From Euryarchaeota archaeon (GTDB taxonomy: Archaea; Thermoplasmatota; SW-10-69-26; JACQPN01): a DNA stretch of 64,000 nt. The notes below the pieces were generated by a model. It ran no database searches, was not told where the DNA came from, and was given only the letters and a program-made list of their open reading frames with translations. Where the stretch lies: NCBI GenBank assembly GCA_016207515.1, contig JACQPN010000020.1, forward strand, positions 1 to 64,000. The letters run 5' to 3'. This document shows, piece by piece, positions 39,043 to 47,598 of the stretch (within the stretch, counting starts at the first letter, position 1; the number at the start of each line of letters is the position of its first letter). Position numbers and translations under genes: made by a program.

Positions 39043-39945
39043 ATGGCTTCCTACAGGCGAACCGGGCGCCGGGGCACCGGCTGGTTCCCGATAATGATGG
39101 TCTTCGGGCTGCTCTTGACCATCCTTTTCGCGAACGTCCACGCGGCCAAGGCCCTCGACACCGACTCGGCGACGGACGCAGCCGGCGGGCTCGGCGACAC
39201 CGCCGGGCAAAGCGACGGTACCGGTTCACTCGACAACCCCGTGAACGGCATCGGCGGGGACCTCTTCGGAAACATCGGCATCGGCGAGATAGCCCTCGGC
39301 GCCGCGGGAGTGGCGGTCCTCGGCGGCATCGCGTACCTCTTCCTCGGCGGAACGAAGTTCGTGAACTCCGAGAACGTCCTGGAGAACGACGCTCGCCGCG
39401 AGATATTCAATTACATCAAGACGAACCCAGGGGTGCATCTACGCGCGACGGCAAGCGCGCTGTCGCTTTCGACCACGAACGTGCTCTGGCACCTACGAAA
39501 GCTCGAACAGGCGAACCTCCTGAACTCGAAGAAACTCGAGGGGTACAAGGTCTACTACCCCGTCGAGGGCGGGATCGAGATGCGCCGCATGGGACTCGCG
39601 ATGGCGGTGCTTCGTAACCCCAACGCAAAGACGGTGCTCGAATTCATCAGCGGTAGCCCCTCAAGCCACCAGCGGGAGATCGCCCGCGCGATGGGCGTGA
39701 ACCACGGGACGATCCGTTGGCACCTTCGCAAGCTCCAGGCGGTGGGCCTCGTCCTCGAGGTCAAGAAGGAGCACACTTCCAATTATTACGTGAGCGAACT
39801 CGGGATACAAGCGCTCGGTCGCCTCGAGTCGACGAAGGCCGTTCCCGCGGGAGTTGCGACCATGCAGGCCGCGATGCCGGCGGCGATGGAGCCTTCGCCG
39901 CAAGCGACGAGCGAGACGCGTTACGAGGACGCTCCACCGCATTGA
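39043..39945 (+). CDS. Membrane-anchored transcription regulator with two winged helices (paralogue)
   Basis: 300 residues with the same plan as the protein at 36928: N-terminal helix (about 14-34), Gly/Asp-rich outside linker, second helix (about 80-102), FVNSENVLENDARREIF junction, winged helix 1 (LSLSTTNVLWHLRKLEQANL), GYKVYYPVEGG, and winged helix 2 (SHQREIARAMGVNHGTIRWHL). It differs by an Ala/Met/Pro-rich C-terminal tail of about 35 residues. A TTTTAACA box about 27 bases before the ATG fits a leaderless transcript. Confidence 0.85.
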   Translation: MASYRRTGRRGTGWFPIMMVFGLLLTILFANVHAAKALDTDSATDAAGGLGDTAGQSDGTGSLDNPVNGIGGDLFGNIGIGEIALGAAGVAVLGGIAYLFLGGTKFVNSENVLENDARREIFNYIKTNPGVHLRATASALSLSTTNVLWHLRKLEQANLLNSKKLEGYKVYYPVEGGIEMRRMGLAMAVLRNPNAKTVLEFISGSPSSHQREIARAMGVNHGTIRWHLRKLQAVGLVLEVKKEHTSNYYVSELGIQALGRLESTKAVPAGVATMQAAMPAAMEPSPQATSETRYEDAPPH

Positions 39946-39975
39946 AGATCATCGGCAACGCCAATAGCTACAGCC

Positions 39976-40020
39976 TCCCCCCCGGTTTCACCTCCACGGG
40001 GGGACTCCCTCTTTTCTTGT
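39976..40020 (+). terminator. Hairpin plus T-rich tract after the second regulator
   Basis: TCCCCCC (39976-39982) pairs with GGGGGGA (39998-40004), followed closely by CTTTTCTTG. This hairpin-T tract sits 30 bases after the stop at 39945. Confidence 0.55.
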
Positions 40021-40149
40021 AGGAAGCAAGGCGGGCGCCTTCGCCAGGGCGCCCTTGCCTCTCTTGACTTTTTTCCCGTCCGCCTCGGTCGGCCTCTCCC
40101 CGTTCATCGCTTTTTCCCCGCTCCACCCGAACGACCCCTGCTTCTCGCG

Positions 40150-40169
40150 TGTACGTACTTATACATACA
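40150..40169 (+). promoter_or_regulatory. Palindromic promoter element upstream of hel308
   Basis: Identical 20-mer (TGTACGTACTTATACATACA) to 13566-13585 upstream of polC. It ends 54 bases before the hel308 start. Relative to its gene it is in the opposite orientation to the polC copy, as expected for a near-palindromic protein-binding site rather than a plain TATA box. Confidence 0.6.
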
Positions 40170-40223
40170 TATCGGCGACCCGCGGGAAAAAGCGATAAGC
40201 GGTGCTCGCTTGTAACGACCTGT

Positions 40224-42383
40224 TTGAAAGTCGACGAACTTGCCACCGATCAAAAGCTCTCGGCGAGACTCAAGGCCCTCGGGTACGACGAACTCTGGCC
40301 GACTCAGGAGCGATCCATCCCGCTGGCGCTCGAAGGCAAGAACCTCGTCCTCGCCGTCCCGACGGCAAGCGGGAAAAGCCTCGTCGCCTACGTGGCGCTC
40401 GCCCACACCGCGTTGAAAGGAGGACGAGGCGTCTACATCGTGCCCCTACGAGCGCTCGCATCCGAGAAGTACGACGACCTGCGGGAATTCGAGGAGCTAG
40501 GCATCCGCGTCGGGATGTCGATAGGCGACCTAGACGCCTCGGACACGCGCCTTGCCGACTACGACCTATTGGTCCTCACCGCCGAGAAGGCGGACGCGCT
40601 CATCCGGCACCGCACCGGGTGGCTGTCGAACCTCAAGACCATCGTGGTCGACGAAGTCCATCTCTTGAACGACGGCGACCGCGGCCCGACGTTGGAGATA
40701 TTGATGGCGCGCCTACGTAGGATCGCCCCGAAGTCACAGGTCATCGCCCTCTCCGCGACGATCGACAACAGCGACGCCCTGGCCGAGTGGCTCGATGCCG
40801 AGCACGTGAAAAGCGATTGGCGCCCGGTGCCGCTACGCGAAGGCGTCCACTTCGGGCGGACGATAACCTATGCGGACTCTGCGAGCCAGGAGGTCGTCTC
40901 CGACGAGGACGATCCCGTGACGTCGCTCGTCACCGAGACGCTTTCGGGCGGAGGCCAGGCGCTCGTCTTCACGAATACGAGAAAATCCGCCGAATCGCAA
41001 GCGGAGAACCTCAGGCTCCCCGTCACGAAGCGGCTCAAGAAGAGCGAACTAGATGCGTTAGCCATTGCGTCGGAGCAGATCGGCGCCTCGAACGCACCCG
41101 GTGTAGTGGGAAAACTCGCTCGCCTCGTCAAGGGCGGCGTCGCCTTCCATCATGCGGGGCTATCGAACGACCAACGAAAGGTCGTCGAACGGTCATTCAA
41201 AGCGGGCCTCCTCAAGGCGTTGACCGCGACGCCGACATTGGCTGCCGGCGTCAACCTTCCCGCCCGTCGCGTGGTCATCCGCGATCTATGGCGTTACGAT
41301 TCCGAGACAGGGAACCGCCCGATACCGGTCCTGGAATACAAGCAGATGGTGGGGAGGGCCGGACGGCCCCGGTACGACAAGTTCGGCGAGGCGATCTCGC
41401 TCGCCAAAGGCTACGATCAGATGCGTGAGATCATGGAGACGTACGTCCACGCCTCGCCCGAGCGCATCAGGAGCAAGCTCGCGGCCGACGCACCGCTACG
41501 CACACACATCCTCTCCCTCATCGCCGGGAACGTGACCCCGAGCCTCAAAGACCTCTATGCCTTCATCGACACGACTTTTTTTGCCCACGAATCGGAACGC
41601 TGGACGATAGAATCACGCGTGGAATCGATGATAGCGTTCCTTCAAGAAGAGGGCCTTGTGGAGGGCGACGAGGACGATTACAAGGCGACCGATTTCGGAC
41701 GCCGCACGAGCGAACTCTACATCGACCCGGTCAGTGCGGTCATCATGCGAGACGCGCTACGGCGCGCCGCCGGACGGGAGACCACGTCCCTCTCTTTCCT
41801 TCACGCCGCCTCGCGAACGCCGAACATGATGCGCCTCTACCTTGGCCGCGGTGAGGACGCGTGGCTCCACGCGGCGGCGATCGACCGCGCGGACGAACTC
41901 CTTTTCCCGTTAGGGCGCGACTCGGAACTAGAATGGTTCCTTTCCGAGGTGAAGACCGCGCTGCTTCTTGAGGATTGGACGCAGGAAATCGCCGACGATC
42001 GCATGGAAGAGAAGTACCGCGTCTACCCTGGGGACGTCCACAACAAGGTCGAGACCGCCGTGTGGCTCGTCTACGCGATGAAGGAACTGGCACACCTTTT
42101 CAATCCCGATGCCAGAAACGCCCTCACGGGCCTTGAGATCCGCCTGAAAGCCGGCGTCAAGGAGGAATTGCTCCCGCTCATCAAGTTGAAGCACGTCGCG
42201 AGGGTCAGGGCGCGGGTCCTCTACAACGCCGGCTTCAAGCGACCACAGGACCTCGTGACGGCGAACGAGGCGACGCTTGCAAAGCTTCCCGGCATCGGAA
42301 AAGAGATCGCCGCATCCATACTCAAAGAGGTGGGGGCGAGGACCCAGCCGACACAGACGAGGCTCGGGGTGGATCCCCGATGA
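40224..42383 (+). CDS. hel308: Hel308-family DNA helicase
   Basis: 719-residue superfamily 2 helicase. Motif I is PTASGKS (46-52), motif II DEVH (143-146), motif III LSATI, motif VI QMVGRAGRPRYD. The ratchet domain follows, and the C-terminus has a helix-hairpin-helix-like LITANEATLAKLPGIGKEIA-type segment (VTANEATLAKLPGIGKE). It unwinds lagging-strand forks in the 3'-5' direction. The start is TTG at 40224, where the family N-terminus MKVDEL aligns; the frame is open to 40149 but that would include the promoter element. It overlaps cgi121 by four bases. Confidence 0.96.
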   Translation: MKVDELATDQKLSARLKALGYDELWPTQERSIPLALEGKNLVLAVPTASGKSLVAYVALAHTALKGGRGVYIVPLRALASEKYDDLREFEELGIRVGMSIGDLDASDTRLADYDLLVLTAEKADALIRHRTGWLSNLKTIVVDEVHLLNDGDRGPTLEILMARLRRIAPKSQVIALSATIDNSDALAEWLDAEHVKSDWRPVPLREGVHFGRTITYADSASQEVVSDEDDPVTSLVTETLSGGGQALVFTNTRKSAESQAENLRLPVTKRLKKSELDALAIASEQIGASNAPGVVGKLARLVKGGVAFHHAGLSNDQRKVVERSFKAGLLKALTATPTLAAGVNLPARRVVIRDLWRYDSETGNRPIPVLEYKQMVGRAGRPRYDKFGEAISLAKGYDQMREIMETYVHASPERIRSKLAADAPLRTHILSLIAGNVTPSLKDLYAFIDTTFFAHESERWTIESRVESMIAFLQEEGLVEGDEDDYKATDFGRRTSELYIDPVSAVIMRDALRRAAGRETTSLSFLHAASRTPNMMRLYLGRGEDAWLHAAAIDRADELLFPLGRDSELEWFLSEVKTALLLEDWTQEIADDRMEEKYRVYPGDVHNKVETAVWLVYAMKELAHLFNPDARNALTGLEIRLKAGVKEELLPLIKLKHVARVRARVLYNAGFKRPQDLVTANEATLAKLPGIGKEIAASILKEVGARTQPTQTRLGVDPR

Positions 42384-42883
42384 TCCGCATCGTCGGAGCT
42401 CGAGGCAAGGTCGCCGACGTGGCCCACATCCTTCAGGTGGCCCGGTCGGTCGAGAAACGGAAGGGTTGCGACATCGCTCTCCTAAGAGCCGCCATCGTCT
42501 ACGGACGCGAGCACGTCGAATCCGCCGTCCACAAGGCGGTGCGGGCATGGGACGCGAAGACGAACGCTTCCGACACGCTCGCAGGCGAGATCCTATGCTA
42601 CGTGGCTGCCGAAAGGCAGGTGCACGCGGCCATCAGGAAAGCCGGCCTTTCAAAGGGCGACACGAAAGTCGTGGTCGCGGCGACCGGGCGCGACCCCAAC
42701 GGGGCCGTGGACGAACTGCTTCGCGAGGCAGGATGGGACGTCGATGAATCCGTCGTCTCCAAGGAGGGGAAGGATCTGGCATTCATCCTCAAGACCATGG
42801 ACGTGGACGTACCCGCAGGTTACGAGGGCCGGGAACCGGAACTCATCTTGGAGAAAGTGGCGCTCCGTGACATCGTGAAATGA
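42380..42883 (+). CDS. cgi121: KEOPS complex subunit Cgi121
   Basis: 167 residues matching Cgi121/TPRKB: IVGARGKVADVAHILQVAR, the central CDIALLRAAIVYGREHVESAVHKA and RQVHAAIRKAGLSKGDTKVVVAA. In KEOPS this subunit brings tRNA to the complex that makes t6A at position 37 of ANN-decoding tRNAs. The start ATG overlaps the hel308 stop (ATGA), so the two are translationally coupled, although their known roles differ. Confidence 0.92.
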   Translation: MIRIVGARGKVADVAHILQVARSVEKRKGCDIALLRAAIVYGREHVESAVHKAVRAWDAKTNASDTLAGEILCYVAAERQVHAAIRKAGLSKGDTKVVVAATGRDPNGAVDELLREAGWDVDESVVSKEGKDLAFILKTMDVDVPAGYEGREPELILEKVALRDIVK

Positions 42884-42912
42884 ACCAAAGCGCAGCTTCG
42901 TGTCGTCCTTGC

Positions 42913-45264
42913 CTATCCTAGCTGCGTCCGTCTGCCTGTGAGGTAGCGTCCGAACTGTCGCAGGTTCCTATAGAATTCCCGGAACGTGTGCACGGTAGGG
43001 CCGCCGTGGGATTTCACCATGAGGACGTTCGCGTTCGCCCGCTCCGCGATCTCCTCCGTCTTGTGCCCGAAGAGGTAATTCCGCCACGAGGGCTCCGTGG
43101 TGGCTCCGACGACTACGAGGTCTGCTTCCTTCGCGACGTCGATGACGCGAGAGAGCACCCTGTCCGCCTGCTCAATCTTGAGTCTAGTGGGGACACCACG
43201 GATCGCGTTCTGCTCGATCAACGCCTCTCCTCGCGCCCGTCTCGCAATGAAATCGGTCTCGTCCTGGTTCATCGCGTGGTAGACCGTCACGGCGCCCACG
43301 TTGGCCCGTGCTATCGCGCTGCCGAGCCGGATGCCGAGCGGGGCGTGCCTTCCTCCGTGGGTGGGGATGAGGACCTTCGACAGCTCCTTTCCCTCCCTCA
43401 ACTTCAAGACGGCGATGTCGCACGGCGGGACCTCGACGAGGCCCTCTATCGTGCGGGCCTTCAGGAAATCGGTGATCCTGCCGCGCCCGCTCCAGCCGAG
43501 CAGGATAAGGCTAGCGCCCTCCTCCATCGCGGTCTCCCGGATGACTTGCGAAGTGTTGTGGCCGATGCGCACGAGCGTGTGCACGGGGACGCTCGTCTTT
43601 CCCATCGCGGTCTTCGCGTTTTCCAGGACAGGCAGGGCCTTGGAGACGAAGCGGTGCCCTTCCGTCAACGGCGTCACGTCCGGCACCTCCACGACGTAGA
43701 GAAGGTCCACTTCGCCGTCGAGGCTCTTCGCGATCGAGCTCGCCACCCTCGCGATGCCTGCGGCCGTCTCGGGGTTGGCCACTGGCACGAGGACGCGGAA
43801 GTTCTTGCGGATGGCCGGCACCTCGCGGTGCGCGACTGAGCGTTCGACGGCTAAACGGTGCTCCGCCTCTTCCCGGGGACGTAGTCCGACATAGTACGCC
43901 GCGAAACCCAAGGCGATCCAGCCTGCGCCCGCAAGCCAAGCCAACGGACTGAAGGAGAAGAGATAGATGGCGAGGAACACCTGAGCGAAAAGACCGATCA
44001 GCGGCGTTATGGGGAAGAACGGGGCCCTGAACCCATAATCAAGGTTCTCCGTCGTGTTTCGCAATTTTATGTAACTGATGTTGACGAGTGCGAACAGGAT
44101 GAGGAACATCAGATTGGCGGCCGCAGCGACGGCCTCGATCGGAAGCACCAACGCCATCGCCGCGATGATCGCTCCGCTTGCGAGAATGCCAAGGTGCGGC
44201 GTCTTCCATCGTGGATGTATCTCCGAGAACGCGTCCGGGAGATCGTGGTGACGGGACATCGCATAAGCGACCCTGCTGGAGCTGTAGATGGTGGCGTTGA
44301 GCGCCGTGATGTTCGAAAGCAACGCCGCCGCTAGCGCGACAGTCGCACCGAACGGCATGAATTGGCCTGCCGATTCCACGATCGCGACGACGCCGGAATC
44401 GGCGAGGAAGACCCAACTGGCACCGAGTGATCCGCCATCAACCGCGCCTAGGGCGACGAAGACCACCAATAGGTAGATCGGCGCGACTATGAGAAGCGAC
44501 ATTCCCAATGCACGAGGGATGTTCTCCTTGGGGTTCTTCACCTCCTCGCTCGATTGGGCGATGATCTCGTACCCTTCGAATGCGATGAACGTGATGCCCA
44601 TGGCAACGAACACGCCGCCGAAACCGTGGGGCATGAAATCCGCGAAGTTGCGTCCAGCAAGGAGCGGATTCGAGTTGATCGCGAGGAGCCCCCACCCGAT
44701 GAAGGCGCAAAGGATCGCGATTGTCACCGCGGTCATCACGTTCTCCGTGCGCGTGCTGTTCTTGACACCCACCATGTTGAGGCCCACGAAAGTCGCCGTC
44801 AAGCTGAAAGCCAGCGCCTTTGTGGCCAAACCATGGTCAAGGCCCGGGGGCATCAGGGCGTAGAAATCTAGGAGCCATACCGTGAAATGAGCTGACGCCA
44901 GGGCGTACACGCCGCACGCGACCGCATGGGAGAACCAGCCGATCCAGCCCGCGACGAACCCCCAAGGCTGATGGAGCGCGTCGTGGATCCAAAGGTAACC
45001 GCCGCCAGCGTCGTGGTATGCCGAACCCAACTCGGCATAGATGAGCAGTGTGGGAATCGTCAGGAACGTGTTGAGGACGAACGCCAAAAGGAGCCCCGGA
45101 CCCGAGAGGCCAGCGGCAATCCCGATCAATGCGAATATCCCCCCTCCAAGAAGGGCACCGACGCCGATCATCGTGGCGTCAAAAAGCGTCATCTCGCGGG
45201 CCAGGCGCACCTCGCCCATCGTCGACAACTGCGTCTGCGACGGGCCCTCGTTCTTCTCGCTCAC
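42913..45264 (-). CDS. APC-family amino acid transporter fused to two USP domains
   Basis: 783 residues. The first 480 hold about 12 transmembrane helices with the APC signature near the start (MIGVGALLGGGIFALIGIAAG) and FIAFEGYEIIAQSSEE. The C-terminal 290 residues form two universal-stress-protein domains; the second has the nucleotide-binding VVVGATT...GHKTEEIAERANANVLMVK pattern and the first a GWSGRG variant. Such fusions are thought to regulate uptake by nucleotide or stress signals. It probably imports amino acids, fitting the surface proteases nearby. Start GTG at 45264. Confidence 0.9.
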   Translation of the reverse strand: MSEKNEGPSQTQLSTMGEVRLAREMTLFDATMIGVGALLGGGIFALIGIAAGLSGPGLLLAFVLNTFLTIPTLLIYAELGSAYHDAGGGYLWIHDALHQPWGFVAGWIGWFSHAVACGVYALASAHFTVWLLDFYALMPPGLDHGLATKALAFSLTATFVGLNMVGVKNSTRTENVMTAVTIAILCAFIGWGLLAINSNPLLAGRNFADFMPHGFGGVFVAMGITFIAFEGYEIIAQSSEEVKNPKENIPRALGMSLLIVAPIYLLVVFVALGAVDGGSLGASWVFLADSGVVAIVESAGQFMPFGATVALAAALLSNITALNATIYSSSRVAYAMSRHHDLPDAFSEIHPRWKTPHLGILASGAIIAAMALVLPIEAVAAAANLMFLILFALVNISYIKLRNTTENLDYGFRAPFFPITPLIGLFAQVFLAIYLFSFSPLAWLAGAGWIALGFAAYYVGLRPREEAEHRLAVERSVAHREVPAIRKNFRVLVPVANPETAAGIARVASSIAKSLDGEVDLLYVVEVPDVTPLTEGHRFVSKALPVLENAKTAMGKTSVPVHTLVRIGHNTSQVIRETAMEEGASLILLGWSGRGRITDFLKARTIEGLVEVPPCDIAVLKLREGKELSKVLIPTHGGRHAPLGIRLGSAIARANVGAVTVYHAMNQDETDFIARRARGEALIEQNAIRGVPTRLKIEQADRVLSRVIDVAKEADLVVVGATTEPSWRNYLFGHKTEEIAERANANVLMVKSHGGPTVHTFREFYRNLRQFGRYLTGRRTQLG

Positions 45265-45290
45265 TGTTTTCGCCGCGGCATGGCGGGACC

Positions 45291-45300
45291 GGCTTATAAA
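45291..45300 (-). promoter_or_regulatory. TATA box of the APC transporter gene
   Basis: TTTATAAGCC on the minus strand, about 30 bases before the GTG at 45264. Confidence 0.5.
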
Positions 45301-45344
45301 CTCACGACGAACGAAGCCGAGCCCGGGCGTCCGACGGAACGCAC

Positions 45345-46424
45345 TTACGGGGGCTTCTGGTCGCTCACGGGCTGATGCCGCTCCGGCGACTGGGCCCCGG
45401 GCATGTGCTCGGGAGGCGGGAGGTCGAACTCATCGTGGATCTCGCCCACGAGCTCCTCGAGAAGATCCTCCACCGTGAGAAGGCCCATCGTCTCGCCGCG
45501 CGCATCCTGCAAGACGGCGATCTGCGTGTGCAGCCTCTGCATCGAGACGAGGAGATCGTCCGTATCGACGTCGTCACGCGCGATGAGGACCTTTCGCCGG
45601 AGTTCCGCCGCCTTCTTGACCTTCAACTCGGCATCCGAAAGACGCAAAAGGTCCTTGGCATGGATGAAACCCAAGACGTGGTCAAGGCTACGGTCCGCGA
45701 CCAGGATCCGCGAGTAACCGCTCTTGTTCACCGTCTCGAGCGCCTCGGCGAGACTCGCCTCCTTGTCCACGAAGGCGATCTGATCACGCGGCGTCATGAC
45801 GCGCGACGCCTTCGTCTCGGTGAACCTGAACACCTCGCCGATGACCTTCCGTTCGAAGCCCTCGATGGACCCCTGTTCCTCACCGACGCGGAGCATTAGC
45901 TTGATCTCCTCCTCCGTGATGAAACCCACATGGCGCCTGCGGGGTGCGCCAAGGATGAAAAGGAGACGGTTGGCTATCCCCGAGAAAAGCCAGACAAGCG
46001 GCGACAACACGACCTCCATGACACTCATCGGCCAAGCGACGGCGAGCGCGATCCCCATGGAATACCGGACGGCGAGCGTCTTCGGCGTCACCTCGCCGAA
46101 GACGAGGACAAGGAACACCATGGCCCCCGTCGCGATCGCCGCCCCCGACGAGCCGAATAGGCCTTGCGCGATCACCGCCGAAAGCACCGACGCGGCGATG
46201 TTGACTATGTTGTTGCCGACGAGTATCGTGGTGATGAGCCGCTCGGGATCATGGACCAGCCGATCGAGAAGCGCCGCGCGCTTGCTCCCCTTTTCCTTAA
46301 GAGCGCGGATGCGCAACCGGCTCGCTGATATGAGTGCCGTCTCGCTCATCGAGAAGAAGGCGGAGGCCGCGAGGAGTACTACAAGTCCGGCAATCTGGAC
46401 GCGAAGGTCGCTTTCGAGGCCCAA
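45345..46424 (-). CDS. CNNM/CorC-type (DUF21-CBS) membrane protein
   Basis: 359 residues. The N-terminal DUF21 transmembrane domain (AFFSMSETALISASRLRIRAL, ILVGNNIVNIAASVLSAV, FGEVTPKTLAVRYS) is followed by a CBS pair (VMTPRDQIAFVDKEASLAEAL, LLTVEDLLEELVGEIHDEFD). There is no CorC_HlyC C-terminal domain. Family members handle magnesium or cobalt efflux and bind adenine nucleotides. The coding sequence ends in a Pro-rich tail. Confidence 0.9.
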   Translation of the reverse strand: MGLESDLRVQIAGLVVLLAASAFFSMSETALISASRLRIRALKEKGSKRAALLDRLVHDPERLITTILVGNNIVNIAASVLSAVIAQGLFGSSGAAIATGAMVFLVLVFGEVTPKTLAVRYSMGIALAVAWPMSVMEVVLSPLVWLFSGIANRLLFILGAPRRRHVGFITEEEIKLMLRVGEEQGSIEGFERKVIGEVFRFTETKASRVMTPRDQIAFVDKEASLAEALETVNKSGYSRILVADRSLDHVLGFIHAKDLLRLSDAELKVKKAAELRRKVLIARDDVDTDDLLVSMQRLHTQIAVLQDARGETMGLLTVEDLLEELVGEIHDEFDLPPPEHMPGAQSPERHQPVSDQKPP

Positions 46425-46554
46425 GAGGGGTTCCGCGTGAAGGTAGGAGGCCGCGGCATTAGGCTTTTTCCCGATTGCAGGGAACGTCGGGCATAAACCT
46501 TATCAACTGCGACCGATTCCGGCGAACCGGCGGCGCCCTATTCCGCAAGGTCGC

Positions 46555-46801
46555 GCGCCACGAAGAAACTGCGCCTGGAAAACGAAGACTCGTTCAGGGC
46601 GCAAATCAAAAAGGATGCGCCCGCGAGGGCACCCTTTTTCGGCTACGCCGAAAAAGCGTGCATGGAAAATCGGTTGCCCCGCGCGCGTAGAGCAAAGAAA
46701 GGATGCGCCCGTGGGGTAGCCGACGGGCACCCTTTTTGGCCTGGCGGCCAAAAAGCGTGCACGGAAAACGGAGACCCGATTGGGCAACAATCAAAAAGGA
46801 T
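46555..46801. repeat. Tandem degenerate units with hairpins upstream of tRNA-Arg
   Basis: A sequence beginning AAAGGATGCGCCCG recurs at 46610, 46698 and 46795, spacings of 88 and 97 bases. The third runs into the tRNA-Arg gene; the second repeats the tRNA's first 17 bases exactly, and all three share CAAA-rich leaders. Between them are hairpins CTTTTTCGGC/GCCGAAAAAG (46634-46656) and CTTTTTGGCC/GGCCAAAAAG (46732-46755), each followed by AGCGTGCAYGGAAAA. A more diverged partial unit precedes at 46560-46609. The minus-strand frame across them is a by-product of the repeats. Confidence 0.7.
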
Positions 46802-46875
46802 GCGCCCGTGGGGTAGCCCGGATATCCTCGAAGATTGCGGATCTTTGGACCCGCGTTCGAATCGCGGCGGGCGCG
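46802..46875 (+). tRNA. tRNA-Arg (anticodon GCG)
   Basis: Acceptor GCGCCCG pairs perfectly with CGGGCGC (46868-46874). The T-arm is CCGCG-TTCGAAT-CGCGG, and the anticodon arm is GAAGA-TTGCGGA-TCTTT with GCG at 46837-46839. The D-arm GGGT...ATCC includes the conserved AG and GG. The CCA end is not encoded and no intron is present. It would read CGC/CGU codons. Confidence 0.88.
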
Positions 46876-47086
46876 CTTCGCTATTGGGAATGTCGGAGAG
46901 CTCGCGCGCCCGCCTTGCCGTGGCCAGGTACGGTTTGTGACTTCTGGCCCCGGCGCGGCGGGCGCTTGAGAATGACGTGAGCGACGCCGACGCCCCAGCC
47001 TTCTCGGCGGGCCGGCACATTAGGCGTCTCCCGTCCCATGACACGGCGAGCGTGCCTCTTTTCCGTGGGCATCTGCTTTCCGGCCC
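46876..47086. other. Intergenic region after tRNA-Arg
   Basis: No gene, clear promoter or repeat recognised in these 210 bases. Confidence 0.4.
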
Positions 47087-47536
47087 GTGGAATGGCAGGA
47101 ACGCCTTCGCGCCGATGCGTCGTTTTCCGACTTCGGTGACTTCTCGCACCTCTATCACGTCGGCCTCACGCCGCTTGTGCCCCCCGAGTACGACATCCCA
47201 GGCATTGTCGGTCTCACGTTCCGCCTCCAAGAACGGCCCCGGGGCGGGCACGTCTACGTGACGACGATCGACGTCGGCGCGGCGATGAGGCTCGGCGAAC
47301 GGATGGGGCTTGACCCTGCCGAGGCCTTGGCGATGGTGGACAGCCACGAGCGGGTCCACATAGAGATGCAGTTGGCGGGCGTCGCCGAGGAAGTGGAAGA
47401 GGCGCAATCAACGTTCGCGGACGCGGTCTGGTTGAGCCTTCGTCACGAGAAAGCCGCCGAGCGGTTGCAGGCAGGGGAGTTCGGGCTAGTGACGAAGGTC
47501 GGGCCGGGGTTTTGGGAGGCGCTTCTCGATCGATGA
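47087..47536 (+). CDS. Hypothetical protein with HExxH motif
   Basis: 149 residues, soluble, no signal peptide. The central helix reads MVDSHERVHIEMQLAGVAEEVEEA, containing HERVH (an HExxH zinc-protease-type motif) with acidic residues downstream that could be a third ligand. The N-terminal half is beta-rich (GIVGLTFRLQERPRGG). The motif can occur by chance in helical proteins, so a metallopeptidase role is only a possibility. Start GTG at 47087. No family recognised. Confidence 0.55.
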   Translation: MEWQERLRADASFSDFGDFSHLYHVGLTPLVPPEYDIPGIVGLTFRLQERPRGGHVYVTTIDVGAAMRLGERMGLDPAEALAMVDSHERVHIEMQLAGVAEEVEEAQSTFADAVWLSLRHEKAAERLQAGEFGLVTKVGPGFWEALLDR

Positions 47537-47598
47537 CACGCGTTTCGGTTTGACCGGGGGCCCAAGATCGATTGCGCGCCGACCGAACGCCGCTCGCT

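Noticed and set aside
46503-46790. Minus-strand frames with repeated protein segments (HARFFGVAEKG / RARFLAARPKR)
   Set aside because: They are translations of the DNA repeats and their hairpins; stem compensation favours selection at the nucleic-acid level.
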